Source: JABSSA01 sp039975755
Lineage (GTDB): Bacteria > Pseudomonadota > Alphaproteobacteria > Rhodobacterales > Rhodobacteraceae
NCBI GenBank assembly: GCA_039975755.1
Contig: JBDWGM010000007.1
Coordinates: 1-30,752 of the forward strand
Direction: 5' to 3'
Length of the DNA stretch: 30,752 nt
In this document: piece by piece, positions 16,043 through 24,163 of the stretch
How the letters are laid out: each line of letters opens with the position of its first letter
Numbering within the stretch: the first letter of the stretch is position 1
Made by a program: the position numbers and the translations under genes
The notes under the pieces: model-generated
The model's input: only the letters and a program-made list of their open reading frames with translations
Told to the model about the DNA's origin: nothing
The model's database searches: none

Positions 16043-17449
16043 TTAGTTGTTGCTGACGCTGAACGTCGGAAGTGTCGAAACCGGCTGAACCTTTGGTGTG
16101 GCCGTGTTCGAGGCTTGGTTGCCCAACAGATAAGACGCTTTGCGCAGCAGCTCTGTGCGTTCTGGCTGACCAGGCGAGAAGACCAATGTCGCGCCACCGT
16201 CAACAGCGTTCAGGCTGTCTTCGTACCATGCACGCGCCATGTCGACCCGTTGAGCCGTACCAAACCCTTGTGCCAGATGGTGTCCCATCAATTCAGCATA
16301 AACGTTTTGGCCCAATGCGTGCAGCAACAGACCCGAAGCCAATGCCACATCCATGTCATCGGTGCGGTATCCAACGCCCAAACAGATTTGCGCCGTCGCT
16401 GTCAATTGAGCGGGGGACATTCCTGTGCTGAGGACAAAGCTGGAGACGCCTTGGCGCACATCTGCCAATGGCTGCAATGACAAAGCTGCCACGTGATCTT
16501 GCATCGCGGGGCCGAACTGTTCGCATTGTGCGGAGATCTGCGCAGGTGTGAACCCTTGTACTTTGGAGATCATGTCTTCTGAATTGGAGATCGCGTAAGT
16601 ACGCGCCAGACAAAACTGTTCATTCAGAACTTGCATCGGTTCATTCATGGACGCCAAAGTTGTGAAACCGCCATTGGTGTTCGTCAGCAGCGATACCGTG
16701 TTGCAGTGAGATGCGAGCGACTTTTGGTTGCTATTGTCACCACCTAGAAAGTTCGGAAGCGCGGCGGTTGTTGTGCCCGCGTCTGGAACTGGAACCACTG
16801 GCAAAGGCGCAACTGGCGCGGCTGCTGTAACTGTGGTTGTGGTGGTTGTTCCAACTGGTTGCTGAGGCACGGTAGCTTGAGGGGCCACGACGACAGTGGT
16901 TGCGGCGGCGGGCGCCACACCTGGTATTGCGGGCTGTCCAGCAAGCTCGGCACGGTAGGTTTTCAGCAAACCACGTGTGCCATCAGGGTGTCCGGCAATT
17001 TGCTGTGAAACAGTGTGCCCGCCAGCCTGAGCGCGTGTGTATGAGGTGATCAAGAGGTTCTGTTCGAACGGTGTCAGCTGACCTGTGATCGGATATCCCA
17101 AATAAGCTTGGTACTGCGAAACAGCTTCGCGCGACCGGCGACCCAATTGTCCGTCAACACGACCCGCGTTAAACCCAAAGTAATTCAGCGAGGCCTGAAT
17201 TTCTCTTCCGGTTTGAGTGGCAGGAATGGTCGGGCGATACACCTTCTTGCGGACAACTTTGGTCCGTGTGGTTTGGCTCCGCTGGACTTGTTTCCGTTGC
17301 GCGTTTTTCGTGGCCGCGTGTCCGACAACGCCGCCAATGATGGCGCCGGCAATAAAGTCACCAGCATCCGCTTGCGCGGGTTCTACTGGAACCAAAACCA
17401 ACGAGGCTGACAGGGCCGTCGCTGACAATAACTTAAACTTGGCAATCAT
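16043..17449 (-). CDS. Exported peptidoglycan-binding-domain protein
   Basis: The ATG at 17449 is preferred because GGAGG lies 7 nt upstream; a TTG two codons earlier is in frame. The 468-residue product has a signal peptide (~1-28, ending PAQADAG). A glycine-zipper-like segment follows (FIAGAIIGGVVGHAATKN, ~32-49), then a basic linker. A PG_binding_1-type domain comes next (~78-125: QASLNYFGFNAGRVDGQLGR, YQAYLGYPITGQL). A low-complexity Pro/Ala/Thr/Val linker (~180-235, with TTTTTTV) leads to a C-terminal helical domain containing four cysteines. It probably sits in the periplasm contacting the cell wall. It is a single gene with no operon partner. I do not recognise the C-terminal domain. 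Confidence 0.82.
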   Translation of the reverse strand: MIAKFKLLSATALSASLVLVPVEPAQADAGDFIAGAIIGGVVGHAATKNAQRKQVQRSQTTRTKVVRKKVYRPTIPATQTGREIQASLNYFGFNAGRVDGQLGRRSREAVSQYQAYLGYPITGQLTPFEQNLLITSYTRAQAGGHTVSQQIAGHPDGTRGLLKTYRAELAGQPAIPGVAPAAATTVVVAPQATVPQQPVGTTTTTTVTAAAPVAPLPVVPVPDAGTTTAALPNFLGGDNSNQKSLASHCNTVSLLTNTNGGFTTLASMNEPMQVLNEQFCLARTYAISNSEDMISKVQGFTPAQISAQCEQFGPAMQDHVAALSLQPLADVRQGVSSFVLSTGMSPAQLTATAQICLGVGYRTDDMDVALASGLLLHALGQNVYAELMGHHLAQGFGTAQRVDMARAWYEDSLNAVDGGATLVFSPGQPERTELLRKASYLLGNQASNTATPKVQPVSTLPTFSVSNN

Positions 17450-17576
17450 TTCCAATCCTCCTGAAATCTAGCGTAACATAACACTGACTCGTGATGCGCG
17501 GCAATGGTGGACATCCTGACCTTTGTAGTGAAACCTTCAGGAAATGCCGGAAAATACACGAGCCAGGAGCAAACCC

Positions 17577-18233
17577 ATGTCAGACCAATCAGATCAAGTC
17601 GTTCAGGTCGATATCATATCGGATGTCATGTGCCCGTGGTGTATTATCGGATATCGGCAACTGGAGCAGGCGCTTGGGATGACCAAAATGGGCGCGCGTG
17701 TCAGGTGGCATCCGTTCGAGTTGAACCCGGACATGCCTGCGGAGGGCGAGAACCTTCGCGATCACATCATGTGCAAATACGGATCGACCGAAGAACAAAG
17801 CACAGCGGCACGAGCGCAGATGAAGAGTCTGGGCGAAACACTTGGGATCGCGTTTAAATTTAAAGATGACAGTCGCATCGTGAATTCGTTCAAAGCCCAT
17901 CAATTGTTGGATCTTGCGTTGTCTCAGGGCATCCAACACCCCCTGAAGATGGCGTTTTTCAAAGCGCATTTTGAAGATGGCCTAGATGTGTCTGATCAGG
18001 AGGTTTTGATAACGATCGCAACCGAAACCGGCTTGGACAGGGATGCCTGTCAGCAGGCCTTGGACAGCGGTGCGTTGGTTGATCAGGTGCGCGAGAAACA
18101 ATCGTTCTGGACGTCGCGCGGTATTAGTGGGGTTCCGTCTATGGTGTTCGGCGGTAAATTTCTGGTGACCGGCGCACAAGGTGCGCAGAATTATGCGGAC
18201 GTTTTGAAACGGATTGTTGACGAAGCTGCATGA
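17577..18233 (+). CDS. DsbA-family oxidoreductase, FrnE type
   Basis: The start at 17577 has AGGAG 7 nt upstream; an in-frame ATG at 17544 lacks one. The 218-residue product has the FrnE/DSBA-like thioredoxin fold with active site C19-P-W-C22 in DVMCPWCIIGYRQLE. It continues with WHPFELNPDMP, the helical insertion SFKAHQLLDLA, and a cis-proline loop GISGVPSMVFGGKFLVTGAQ. No signal peptide is present, so it is cytoplasmic, unlike true DsbA. Members isomerise or reduce disulfides and are linked to redox stress. It is convergent with the next gene with zero bases between the stops (18233/18234). Confidence 0.93.
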   Translation: MSDQSDQVVQVDIISDVMCPWCIIGYRQLEQALGMTKMGARVRWHPFELNPDMPAEGENLRDHIMCKYGSTEEQSTAARAQMKSLGETLGIAFKFKDDSRIVNSFKAHQLLDLALSQGIQHPLKMAFFKAHFEDGLDVSDQEVLITIATETGLDRDACQQALDSGALVDQVREKQSFWTSRGISGVPSMVFGGKFLVTGAQGAQNYADVLKRIVDEAA

Positions 18234-18755
18234 TTAAGTCCGCGATGAGACCCGTGTCAGTTGCCGCGAGCGCTGTAGGCGTGGCTTTATAAGGCGAATC
18301 CACACAATTAGCGCGCCGCCCAAGACCATGACGCCGTATCCCCATTCCGGATTTTCGGGAAACAGACTGCGATTCGTCATGCGACCGGGAATGAAATTGA
18401 ACAATCCAGCCAGAAGGAGGCCTTGCCAATAAAGGCCACACAAAGCTGCACGGTGGGCTGCGATGTCGCCTCGAAAGATGGCGCGCATACCCTGCCAAAG
18501 CGAAACAACCGTCAAGACAATGAACAGGTGAATGGGACCGAGATGGCCGATGACGGCCAATTCGAAACTGGGAATGAACAGCCCAGAAATCGCAACCGTC
18601 AGCATGGACAACACCCAAGCATAGCCTGCGGTCTTGTGCAGTCTGTCACGGCGCTTACGATAGATGGCAATAGGGCCAATCAGGATCGCCAATGTGGCGC
18701 TGGCTGCATGAATTTGGATATATAGCGGTAGTTCGAGAAAAGGCGCGGTGTTCAT
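18234..18755 (-). CDS. DUF2306-like integral membrane protein
   Basis: This 172-residue protein has four to five transmembrane helices (about 13-31, 42-63, 70-92, 105-122 and 135-155). Polar His/Arg motifs sit between them: YIQIHAASATLAI, RKRRDRLHKTAGYAWV, HLGPIHLF and GDIAAHRAALCGLYWQG. This pattern matches the DUF2306 family of predicted inner-membrane proteins. Conserved histidines in helices hint at heme or metal binding, but no function is established. Its stop codon abuts the stop of the FrnE-type gene exactly. Confidence 0.82.
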   Translation of the reverse strand: MNTAPFLELPLYIQIHAASATLAILIGPIAIYRKRRDRLHKTAGYAWVLSMLTVAISGLFIPSFELAVIGHLGPIHLFIVLTVVSLWQGMRAIFRGDIAAHRAALCGLYWQGLLLAGLFNFIPGRMTNRSLFPENPEWGYGVMVLGGALIVWIRLIKPRLQRSRQLTRVSSRT

Positions 18756-18844
18756 CTGAACCTCTTGAAGTTGGTGTTGAGGCCGTTACACACCGAGGCG
18801 GGGATGCCCGATAGAGTTGATGCGGAAAACACAGGGAAATCTGC

Positions 18845-19633
18845 GTGAATAACAGGTCGATACAGCTCGCGCTTCGCGAATGGCATGCGCATCTTCGCAA
18901 AGTGCCGACGCTCGTGTCGCTTGTTTCGATTGGCTGTGTTCTTGGCGTGGCTGCCCCGTTTGAAACCAGCCATGTTATGCGATTGGTCCCGCGCTGCGTG
19001 TTTTGGTGCGTGATGGTGTTTGGGTGTTATTCCTGGGGGGGCTTTGTCGATGCGATGATGCGCCAGCGGTTTGGTCTTCGCCTGCCGTTGATGTTGGTTG
19101 TCTTGTCAGGGTTTCTCACGGGGATCGGCGTCACTGTATTTGTGATGGCATTGAATGCGCTGACTTTTGGGTATGTTCCCAGCTTGTCCGAATTGCCTGA
19201 ATTCGTGCTGACGGTCATGGCCATTTCAATGATCGTTACGCTGGCCCTGAACTTTATTGGCCAATCTATGACCCAGCCGCCCGCTGAAATTCACCAGCAC
19301 AAAGACGTTCTGCCACCCATCCTTGAACGCCTTCCTCTCGAAAAACGGGGGGATCTTGTGGCATTGTCCGTCGAAGATCACTACGTCCGGGTACAGACGA
19401 AAAACGGAGAAGAATTGGTGTTGATGCGGTTATCTGATGCCATCAAAGAAATTGGGTCATCCGTTGGTGATCAGGTGCACAGATCGCATTGGGCCGGGTT
19501 CGAACATGTGGACGCCGTCGAACGCGATGGTGCGCGCGTATTTCTCGCGATGACCACAGGCGCGCGTATCCCGGTCAGCCGCGCAAATATGTCAAAGCTA
19601 AAAGAGGCAGGGTTACTGCCGGTACGCACATGA
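18845..19633 (+). CDS. Membrane-anchored LytTR-type transcriptional regulator
   Basis: The GTG start at 18845 is preceded by AGGGAAA. The 262-residue protein has four predicted transmembrane helices in its N-terminal half (about 20-38, 48-68, 80-105 and 117-140). A C-terminal LytTR DNA-binding domain follows (~165-258: LVALSVEDHYVRVQTKNGEE, VHRSHWAGFEHVDAV, GARIPVSRANMSKLKEAGLL). It is therefore a one-component regulator attached to the inner membrane, with the membrane part as the likely sensor. No kinase or receiver domain is nearby. Its stop overlaps the lipB start (ATGA), so lipB is translationally coupled to it. Confidence 0.9.
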   Translation: MNNRSIQLALREWHAHLRKVPTLVSLVSIGCVLGVAAPFETSHVMRLVPRCVFWCVMVFGCYSWGGFVDAMMRQRFGLRLPLMLVVLSGFLTGIGVTVFVMALNALTFGYVPSLSELPEFVLTVMAISMIVTLALNFIGQSMTQPPAEIHQHKDVLPPILERLPLEKRGDLVALSVEDHYVRVQTKNGEELVLMRLSDAIKEIGSSVGDQVHRSHWAGFEHVDAVERDGARVFLAMTTGARIPVSRANMSKLKEAGLLPVRT

Positions 19634-20283
19634 TCGAATGGCGCGTCAGTGACGGATTGACCGAATACCGGGATGCCGAAACCTTTATGGAAGACCGCGT
19701 GGCACAGATCGCAGCGGGAACCGCGTCGGAGTGTATTTGGCTGGTGGAACATCCACCACTCTATACGGCCGGGACATCTGCCAACATTCAGGATTTGACG
19801 GATCCTGACCGTTTCCCAGTGTTTGATACCAAACGAGGCGGGCAATACACCTATCATGGGCCCGGGCAGCGTGTGGTTTACGTGATGCTCAACGTCGCCG
19901 AACGAGGCCATGATGTGCGTAAATTCGTACACGATCTTGAGGCGTGGGTGATCGCAACACTGGCCGAATTCAATCTGACCGGTTTGGTTCGCGATGGACG
20001 GGTAGGGGTGTGGGTCGAACGCCCTGACAAACCGCTCTACACGGACGGATCCATTGCCGAAGACAAAATCGCTGCCATCGGGATCAGGTTGCGCAAGTGG
20101 ATCAGTTTTCATGGGATTTCGATCAACGTTGAACCGGAGCTTGATCATTTTCAGGGCATTGTACCCTGTGGGATTGCTGAGCACGGTGTGACCAGCTTGG
20201 TGGATTTGGGCCTGCCTGTGACCTTCCAAGATGTGGATGTCGCGTTACGCCAGACCTTTGGTAAAGTCTTTGAGGACGGGTAA
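19630..20283 (+). CDS. lipB: Octanoyl-[ACP]:protein N-octanoyltransferase LipB
   Basis: LipB moves octanoate from acyl carrier protein to the lipoyl domains of 2-oxoacid dehydrogenases and GcvH, the first step of lipoate synthesis. The ATG at 19630 gives a 217-residue protein of normal length. The in-frame region upstream to 19489 belongs to the overlapping regulator. Signature motifs are VEHPPLYTAG (39-48), KRGGQYTYHGPGQ (68-80), catalytic Lys in EDKIAAIGIR (K146), and catalytic Cys in GIVPCGI (C180). The start overlaps the stop of the LytTR gene by ATGA. Confidence 0.97.
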   Translation: MIEWRVSDGLTEYRDAETFMEDRVAQIAAGTASECIWLVEHPPLYTAGTSANIQDLTDPDRFPVFDTKRGGQYTYHGPGQRVVYVMLNVAERGHDVRKFVHDLEAWVIATLAEFNLTGLVRDGRVGVWVERPDKPLYTDGSIAEDKIAAIGIRLRKWISFHGISINVEPELDHFQGIVPCGIAEHGVTSLVDLGLPVTFQDVDVALRQTFGKVFEDG

Positions 20284-20469
20284 TTCCCGCGCCATGGCGG
20301 TAAAGAAACCCGCTTAACCCTGCAAAATAGGCCTCACACCCGCGACACTTTTTCCCGGCCTGCGGCAAATACGATCATTGAGCCTTAAGTCTTGCACCTT
20401 TAGAACGCTCGAGAACACGTGCGTCTTTTGACGCGAAGACGTGCGCGATTTTAACAGGAGGCATCCACA

Positions 20470-22128
20470 GTGGCAGACGCAGCCATTCACGGACACGAAC
20501 ACGAGGACAACAGAAGCTTTTTTGTCCGTTGGTTCATGTCCACGAACCACAAAGATATCGGGATTCTCTACCTGATCACTTCAGCCATCGTCGGTTTCAT
20601 TTCGGTCGCATTTACAGTTTATATGCGTCTGGAATTGATGGAGCCTGGCGTACAATACATGTGCTTGGAAGGGTTCGCATCGGACCCCTGTACGCCAAAC
20701 GGGCACCTTTGGAATGTGTTGATCACAGGCCATGGTATTTTGATGATGTTCTTCGTCGTCATCCCGGCGCTGTTCGGTGGATTTGGCAACTATTTCATGC
20801 CTTTACAGATTGGCGCGCCGGATATGGCGTTCCCGCGCATGAACAACCTAAGCTATTGGATGTATGTCGCTGGTACGACATTGGCCGTCTGTTCGGTCAT
20901 CATGCCTGGTGGCAACGGTCAACCCGGTTCTGGGGTCGGTTGGGTTCTGTATCCGCCGCTCTCCGTCAACGAAGCGGGCATGTCGATGGACTTTGCCATC
21001 TTTGCTGTCCACGTGTCGGGTGCGTCCTCGATTTTGGGCGCGATTAACATGATCACCACGTTCCTGAACATGCGCGCTCCGGGCATGACCCTGTTCAAAG
21101 TGCCGTTGTTCTCGTGGTCGATCTTTGTCACGTCGTGGCTGATTCTGTTGTCTCTGCCGGTTCTGGCGGGCGCGATCACTATGTTGCTCATGGATCGCAA
21201 CTTTGGATTTGCGTTCTTTGATCCAGCGGGCGGGGGCGACCCGGTGCTGTATCAGCATATCCTGTGGTTCTTTGGGCATCCCGAAGTGTACATCATCATC
21301 CTTCCGGGTTTTGGTATCATCAGTCACGTCATAGCGACCTTTGCGCGTAAACCTGTCTTTGGGTATCTGCCGATGGTTTGGGCGATCATTGCGATTGGTG
21401 TGCTGGGCTTTGTCGTGTGGGCGCACCACATGTACACGGTGGGAATGAGCTTGAACCAACAGGCTTATTTCATGCTGGCCACGATGGTTATTGCGGTGCC
21501 CACGGGCGTCAAAGTCTTCAGCTGGATCGCCACTATGTGGGGCGGCTCGATTGAGTTCAAAACACCGATGTTGTGGGCTTTTGGCTTCTTGTTCCTGTTC
21601 ACCGTTGGTGGCGTAACAGGCATCGTTCTAAGCCAAGCAGCCGTGGACCGGTATTACCACGACACCTACTATGTTGTGGCGCATTTCCACTATGTGATGT
21701 CGCTGGGCGCGGTGTTCTGTATCTTTGCGGGTATCTACTTTTACTTCCCCAAGATGACGGGCCGCATGTACCCTGAATGGGCAGGTAAACTGCACTTCTG
21801 GAGCATGTTTATCGGTGCAAACCTGACCTTCTTCCCGCAGCACTTTTTGGGTCGTCAGGGCATGCCACGTCGTTACATCGATTACCCTGAAGCATTTGCG
21901 TTCTACAACGCGATGTCATCATGGGGTGCGTTCTTGTCCTTTGCGTCGTTTATCTTCTTCTTTGGTGTGATCTACTGGTCGGTGACCCGTGGTGCCAAAT
22001 GCGAAGAGCCGAACCCATGGAACGAATATGCAGATACGCTGGAGTGGACGCTGCCGTCACCTCCGCCGGAGCATACGTTCGAGATTCTTCCAAAGCAGGA
22101 AGACTGGGACAAAGGGCCTGCGCATTAA
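20470..22128 (+). CDS. ctaD: Cytochrome c oxidase subunit I (aa3-type)
   Basis: CtaD is the catalytic heme-copper subunit that reduces O2 to water and pumps protons at the inner membrane. A GTG start lies 8 nt after AGGAGG and begins MADAAIHGHEHEDN. The 552-residue protein has twelve hydrophobic helices and the family motifs: ITGHGILMMFF (low-spin heme ligand H88), WFFGHPEVYIIILPGFG (Cu-B His, cross-linked Tyr and K/D-channel residues), the HH pair in VWAHHMYTVG, and HDTYYVVAHFHYVMSLG (heme a and a3 ligands). No other cox subunit is adjacent, so ctaD stands alone here as in several roseobacters. It ends in a strong intrinsic terminator. Confidence 0.98.
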   Translation: MADAAIHGHEHEDNRSFFVRWFMSTNHKDIGILYLITSAIVGFISVAFTVYMRLELMEPGVQYMCLEGFASDPCTPNGHLWNVLITGHGILMMFFVVIPALFGGFGNYFMPLQIGAPDMAFPRMNNLSYWMYVAGTTLAVCSVIMPGGNGQPGSGVGWVLYPPLSVNEAGMSMDFAIFAVHVSGASSILGAINMITTFLNMRAPGMTLFKVPLFSWSIFVTSWLILLSLPVLAGAITMLLMDRNFGFAFFDPAGGGDPVLYQHILWFFGHPEVYIIILPGFGIISHVIATFARKPVFGYLPMVWAIIAIGVLGFVVWAHHMYTVGMSLNQQAYFMLATMVIAVPTGVKVFSWIATMWGGSIEFKTPMLWAFGFLFLFTVGGVTGIVLSQAAVDRYYHDTYYVVAHFHYVMSLGAVFCIFAGIYFYFPKMTGRMYPEWAGKLHFWSMFIGANLTFFPQHFLGRQGMPRRYIDYPEAFAFYNAMSSWGAFLSFASFIFFFGVIYWSVTRGAKCEEPNPWNEYADTLEWTLPSPPPEHTFEILPKQEDWDKGPAH

Positions 22129-22150
22129 GCGTAAGCCAGACCAATAAAAT

Positions 22151-22183
22151 AAAAAGGCCGCGGGATGTTCCGCGGCCTTTTTT
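22151..22183 (+). terminator. Strong intrinsic terminator of ctaD
   Basis: An 8-bp GC stem GGCCGCGG/CCGCGGCC (22156-22163 with 22170-22177) and a 6-nt loop is followed by six T residues. A run of A precedes it, so it could work in both directions. It lies 22 bases after the ctaD stop. Confidence 0.93.
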
Positions 22184-22391
22184 ATGTCTGCGACGTGGCC
22201 CTAACGGACGGATCAAATGATGACCGTCATCGCATTTTCTTAATGCGGATGAACGTGAGCCATCCCACCAAACAGCTGATCGAGTGCGGCGCGGATTTTT
22301 GAGGGGACGGCCAGTTTTCAGGGCGGAGCCCACGAGGTCAATCCCGCCGCACGGCGGATTGTGTTAAGGCAGCGTGCGGTGCGCAGACCCT

Positions 22392-22500
22392 GTCAAAGCC
22401 AGCTTTGACGTGCGAAAGCTGGCTTTCAAATTCGGGCCAAACGCGTCTTTTCGGGGTGATTCGGGCGAAGGCTGGCTTTTAGGCGTGAAAGCTGGCTTTC
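22392..22500. repeat. Four copies of a palindromic 14-mer (GAAAGCTGGCTTTC type)
   Basis: Copy 1, in inverted sense, is GTCAAAGCCAGCTTTGAC at 22392-22409. Copy 2 is GAAAGCTGGCTTTC at 22414-22427, copy 3 the variant GAAGGCTGGCTTTT at 22467-22480, and copy 4 GAAAGCTGGCTTTC at 22487-22500. Each is nearly self-complementary around a GCTGGC core. The stretch from the terminator to 22771 otherwise holds a hairpin at ~22226-22253 (CGCATT-TTCTT-AATGCG) and no supported gene. Confidence 0.8.
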
Positions 22501-22610
22501 ATCCAAACCCGAATCGAGCGGATCCCGCACGCCCCCGTTGCGTAGATTTATTTCGTTAACGATTTGGGGCGCGCGTTTGGAAAGTGTTAGGACTTAAACG
22601 CTGAACCTTC

Positions 22611-22637
22611 CGCGCCGCCGCGCCGCCGCGCCGCGCC
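22611..22637. repeat. GC-only tandem repeat (CGCCGCCG units)
   Basis: Three to four imperfect 8-bp units of C and G run without a single A or T over 27 bases. Such tracts slip in replication and vary between strains. It lies upstream of the MsrQ-like gene, outside any coding frame I can support. Confidence 0.75.
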
Positions 22638-22771
22638 GGGGGCTTGGACGGCGCTGTGTGTGCGGCCACAAGGGCGCTGCTTCACGTTTCCTTGGGATGG
22701 GTCGTCCTGTCTGGTCTTCGCCCTGTGCCTCGGCCAAGATGCGCTGGGCGTCTATAGAAAGCACAGTTTGA

Positions 22772-23383
22772 ATGTCGCGGATCGTAAACTCTATTCCTTT
22801 GCTTTACATCCTCATGCTTTGGCCCGGTCGGTACAGCCTTTGGGGCTTGATTGAAGCGGATTGGTATTATCCGTGGATGATGTATGACAGTGGGATCTGG
22901 TCGATCAGATTGTTGATCTTGACCATTGCGGTGACACCCACATTGAAGCTGATAAACCGGTTGGGCCGGGGCAAGGCGTTTGGCCGTTGGTTGTTGCAAC
23001 GACGCCGACATTTCGGATTGGCGAGCTTTATTTTCGGGGTCGCCCATTTGATCCATTATGTGCTGGAAACAAACAACCTGCGGTTCATCCTGACAGACAT
23101 TCTGGCGCTTGAATTTGCTGTCGGGTGGTTGGGATTTGCGATCTTTGCGGTTCTGGCCATGACGTCAAATAACTGGTCTGTCCGATATTTGGGGCGCGCA
23201 TGGAAGTCGCTGCATCTTTGGGTCTATCCCGCCGCCGTGTTGACCTTCTTGCATTGGTATTTGTTTGACGAATTCACCGGACGGGTGATGTATTGGTTGG
23301 CGATATTGATTGGCGTGAAATTGTTCCACGGCTTGCTTTTGCTGCTTTCGCGTGTTGGCAAACGGGGTGTTTCACCGACGTGA
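22772..23383 (+). CDS. MsrQ/YedZ-like heme-binding membrane protein (ferric reductase-like)
   Basis: This 203-residue protein has six transmembrane helices and the ferric-reductase-like transmembrane layout. Candidate heme-ligand histidines lie at H92 or H95 (FGVAHLIHYVLE), H148 (WKSLHLWVYP) and H161 (TFLHWYLFD), matching the positions used in MsrQ (YedZ). MsrQ passes electrons from the quinone pool to the periplasmic methionine sulfoxide reductase MsrP. No msrP gene is adjacent, so this may be a paralogue with another partner. The ATG at 22772 follows an in-frame stop directly and has no clear Shine-Dalgarno. The upstream 600 bases are repeat-rich and non-coding. Confidence 0.8.
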   Translation: MSRIVNSIPLLYILMLWPGRYSLWGLIEADWYYPWMMYDSGIWSIRLLILTIAVTPTLKLINRLGRGKAFGRWLLQRRRHFGLASFIFGVAHLIHYVLETNNLRFILTDILALEFAVGWLGFAIFAVLAMTSNNWSVRYLGRAWKSLHLWVYPAAVLTFLHWYLFDEFTGRVMYWLAILIGVKLFHGLLLLLSRVGKRGVSPT

Positions 23384-23480
23384 ATTCGGTGATGCGCGTT
23401 GAGATAGCCAGTGATTGCATTTTTTGAGTGTGCAGGTCTAATATCTGACTTTGAACTGTTTTGCGTCCAAAGGAATTACT

Positions 23481-23873
23481 GTGCTGCTCGTAATAATTAA
23501 GCTAATCCCGGCATCGTTTTTCAATGCGGCTCTTGTTTGTTTCTTCGTTTTGCTCTTTCGGGAATACGGACTTATTTTTCGACCCCAAATAGCATTCAAA
23601 GCCCTTGCCCCAGTACTTCGCGCTGTTGCCTTCGGGGTCATTCCGGCTGCGATCATAGCCAATTTAGCCGTGTTTCTAATTCCAACTATTTCAGGCCGTT
23701 CGGATTTCATTACGCTGATTGGCGCAATGGTGTCTGGCATTTTGTTGTATCGCAATGTTATGTCGCGCGTTCACAATCGCACGGCTTGGAACATCGCTGT
23801 GGTGGTTTTGACGCTTATTATGATTGCGGGTGGTGCGTTGTTATTCTTGCTAACGCATAGCGGATTAGGTTGA
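23481..23873 (+). CDS. Small integral membrane protein of unknown function
   Basis: The GTG start at 23481 is chosen because AAAGGA lies 6 nt upstream; a TTG at 23451 is in frame but lacks one. The ~130-residue protein has four hydrophobic helices (about 3-24, 41-65, 72-89 and 103-124) and a short basic loop (RNVMSRVHNRTAW). I recognise no family. It follows the MsrQ-like gene by about 100 bases on the same strand. Base composition is more AT-rich than its neighbours. Confidence 0.65.
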   Translation: MLLVIIKLIPASFFNAALVCFFVLLFREYGLIFRPQIAFKALAPVLRAVAFGVIPAAIIANLAVFLIPTISGRSDFITLIGAMVSGILLYRNVMSRVHNRTAWNIAVVVLTLIMIAGGALLFLLTHSGLG

Positions 23874-24163
23874 AAATGCTGGGGATTGATTTCTCTAAGA
23901 TGTAGGTTTTACACGCGAGCCGAATTCTGGGCTGACTGTTCCGCTTTAGAGTGGTGGCCAGCGAAAGCAAGGCGGTGCGCGCGGTCTAGGCCATTCGTTT
24001 TATTTCCGCGATCCGTTTGGGAACAAGAACGAGCAGAAAGACCCGCTGCCGCAACCGGGCGAATAGAACGGGTTTAGTTTCGTTCGTGGAAGGGTGACAA
24101 AAGATCGATGTAGCGCGTGGCACGTTTGATCCATTCGTCACGGTGTGTCCAACCTTCTTGGGT

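Noticed and set aside
20848..21459. 203-residue minus-strand frame
   Set aside because: Antisense to ctaD, with extreme Arg/His/Asp content; a coding shadow.
22392..22500. CRISPR array
   Set aside because: The four 14-mers are palindromic, irregularly spaced and one is inverted, with no uniform spacers and no cas genes.
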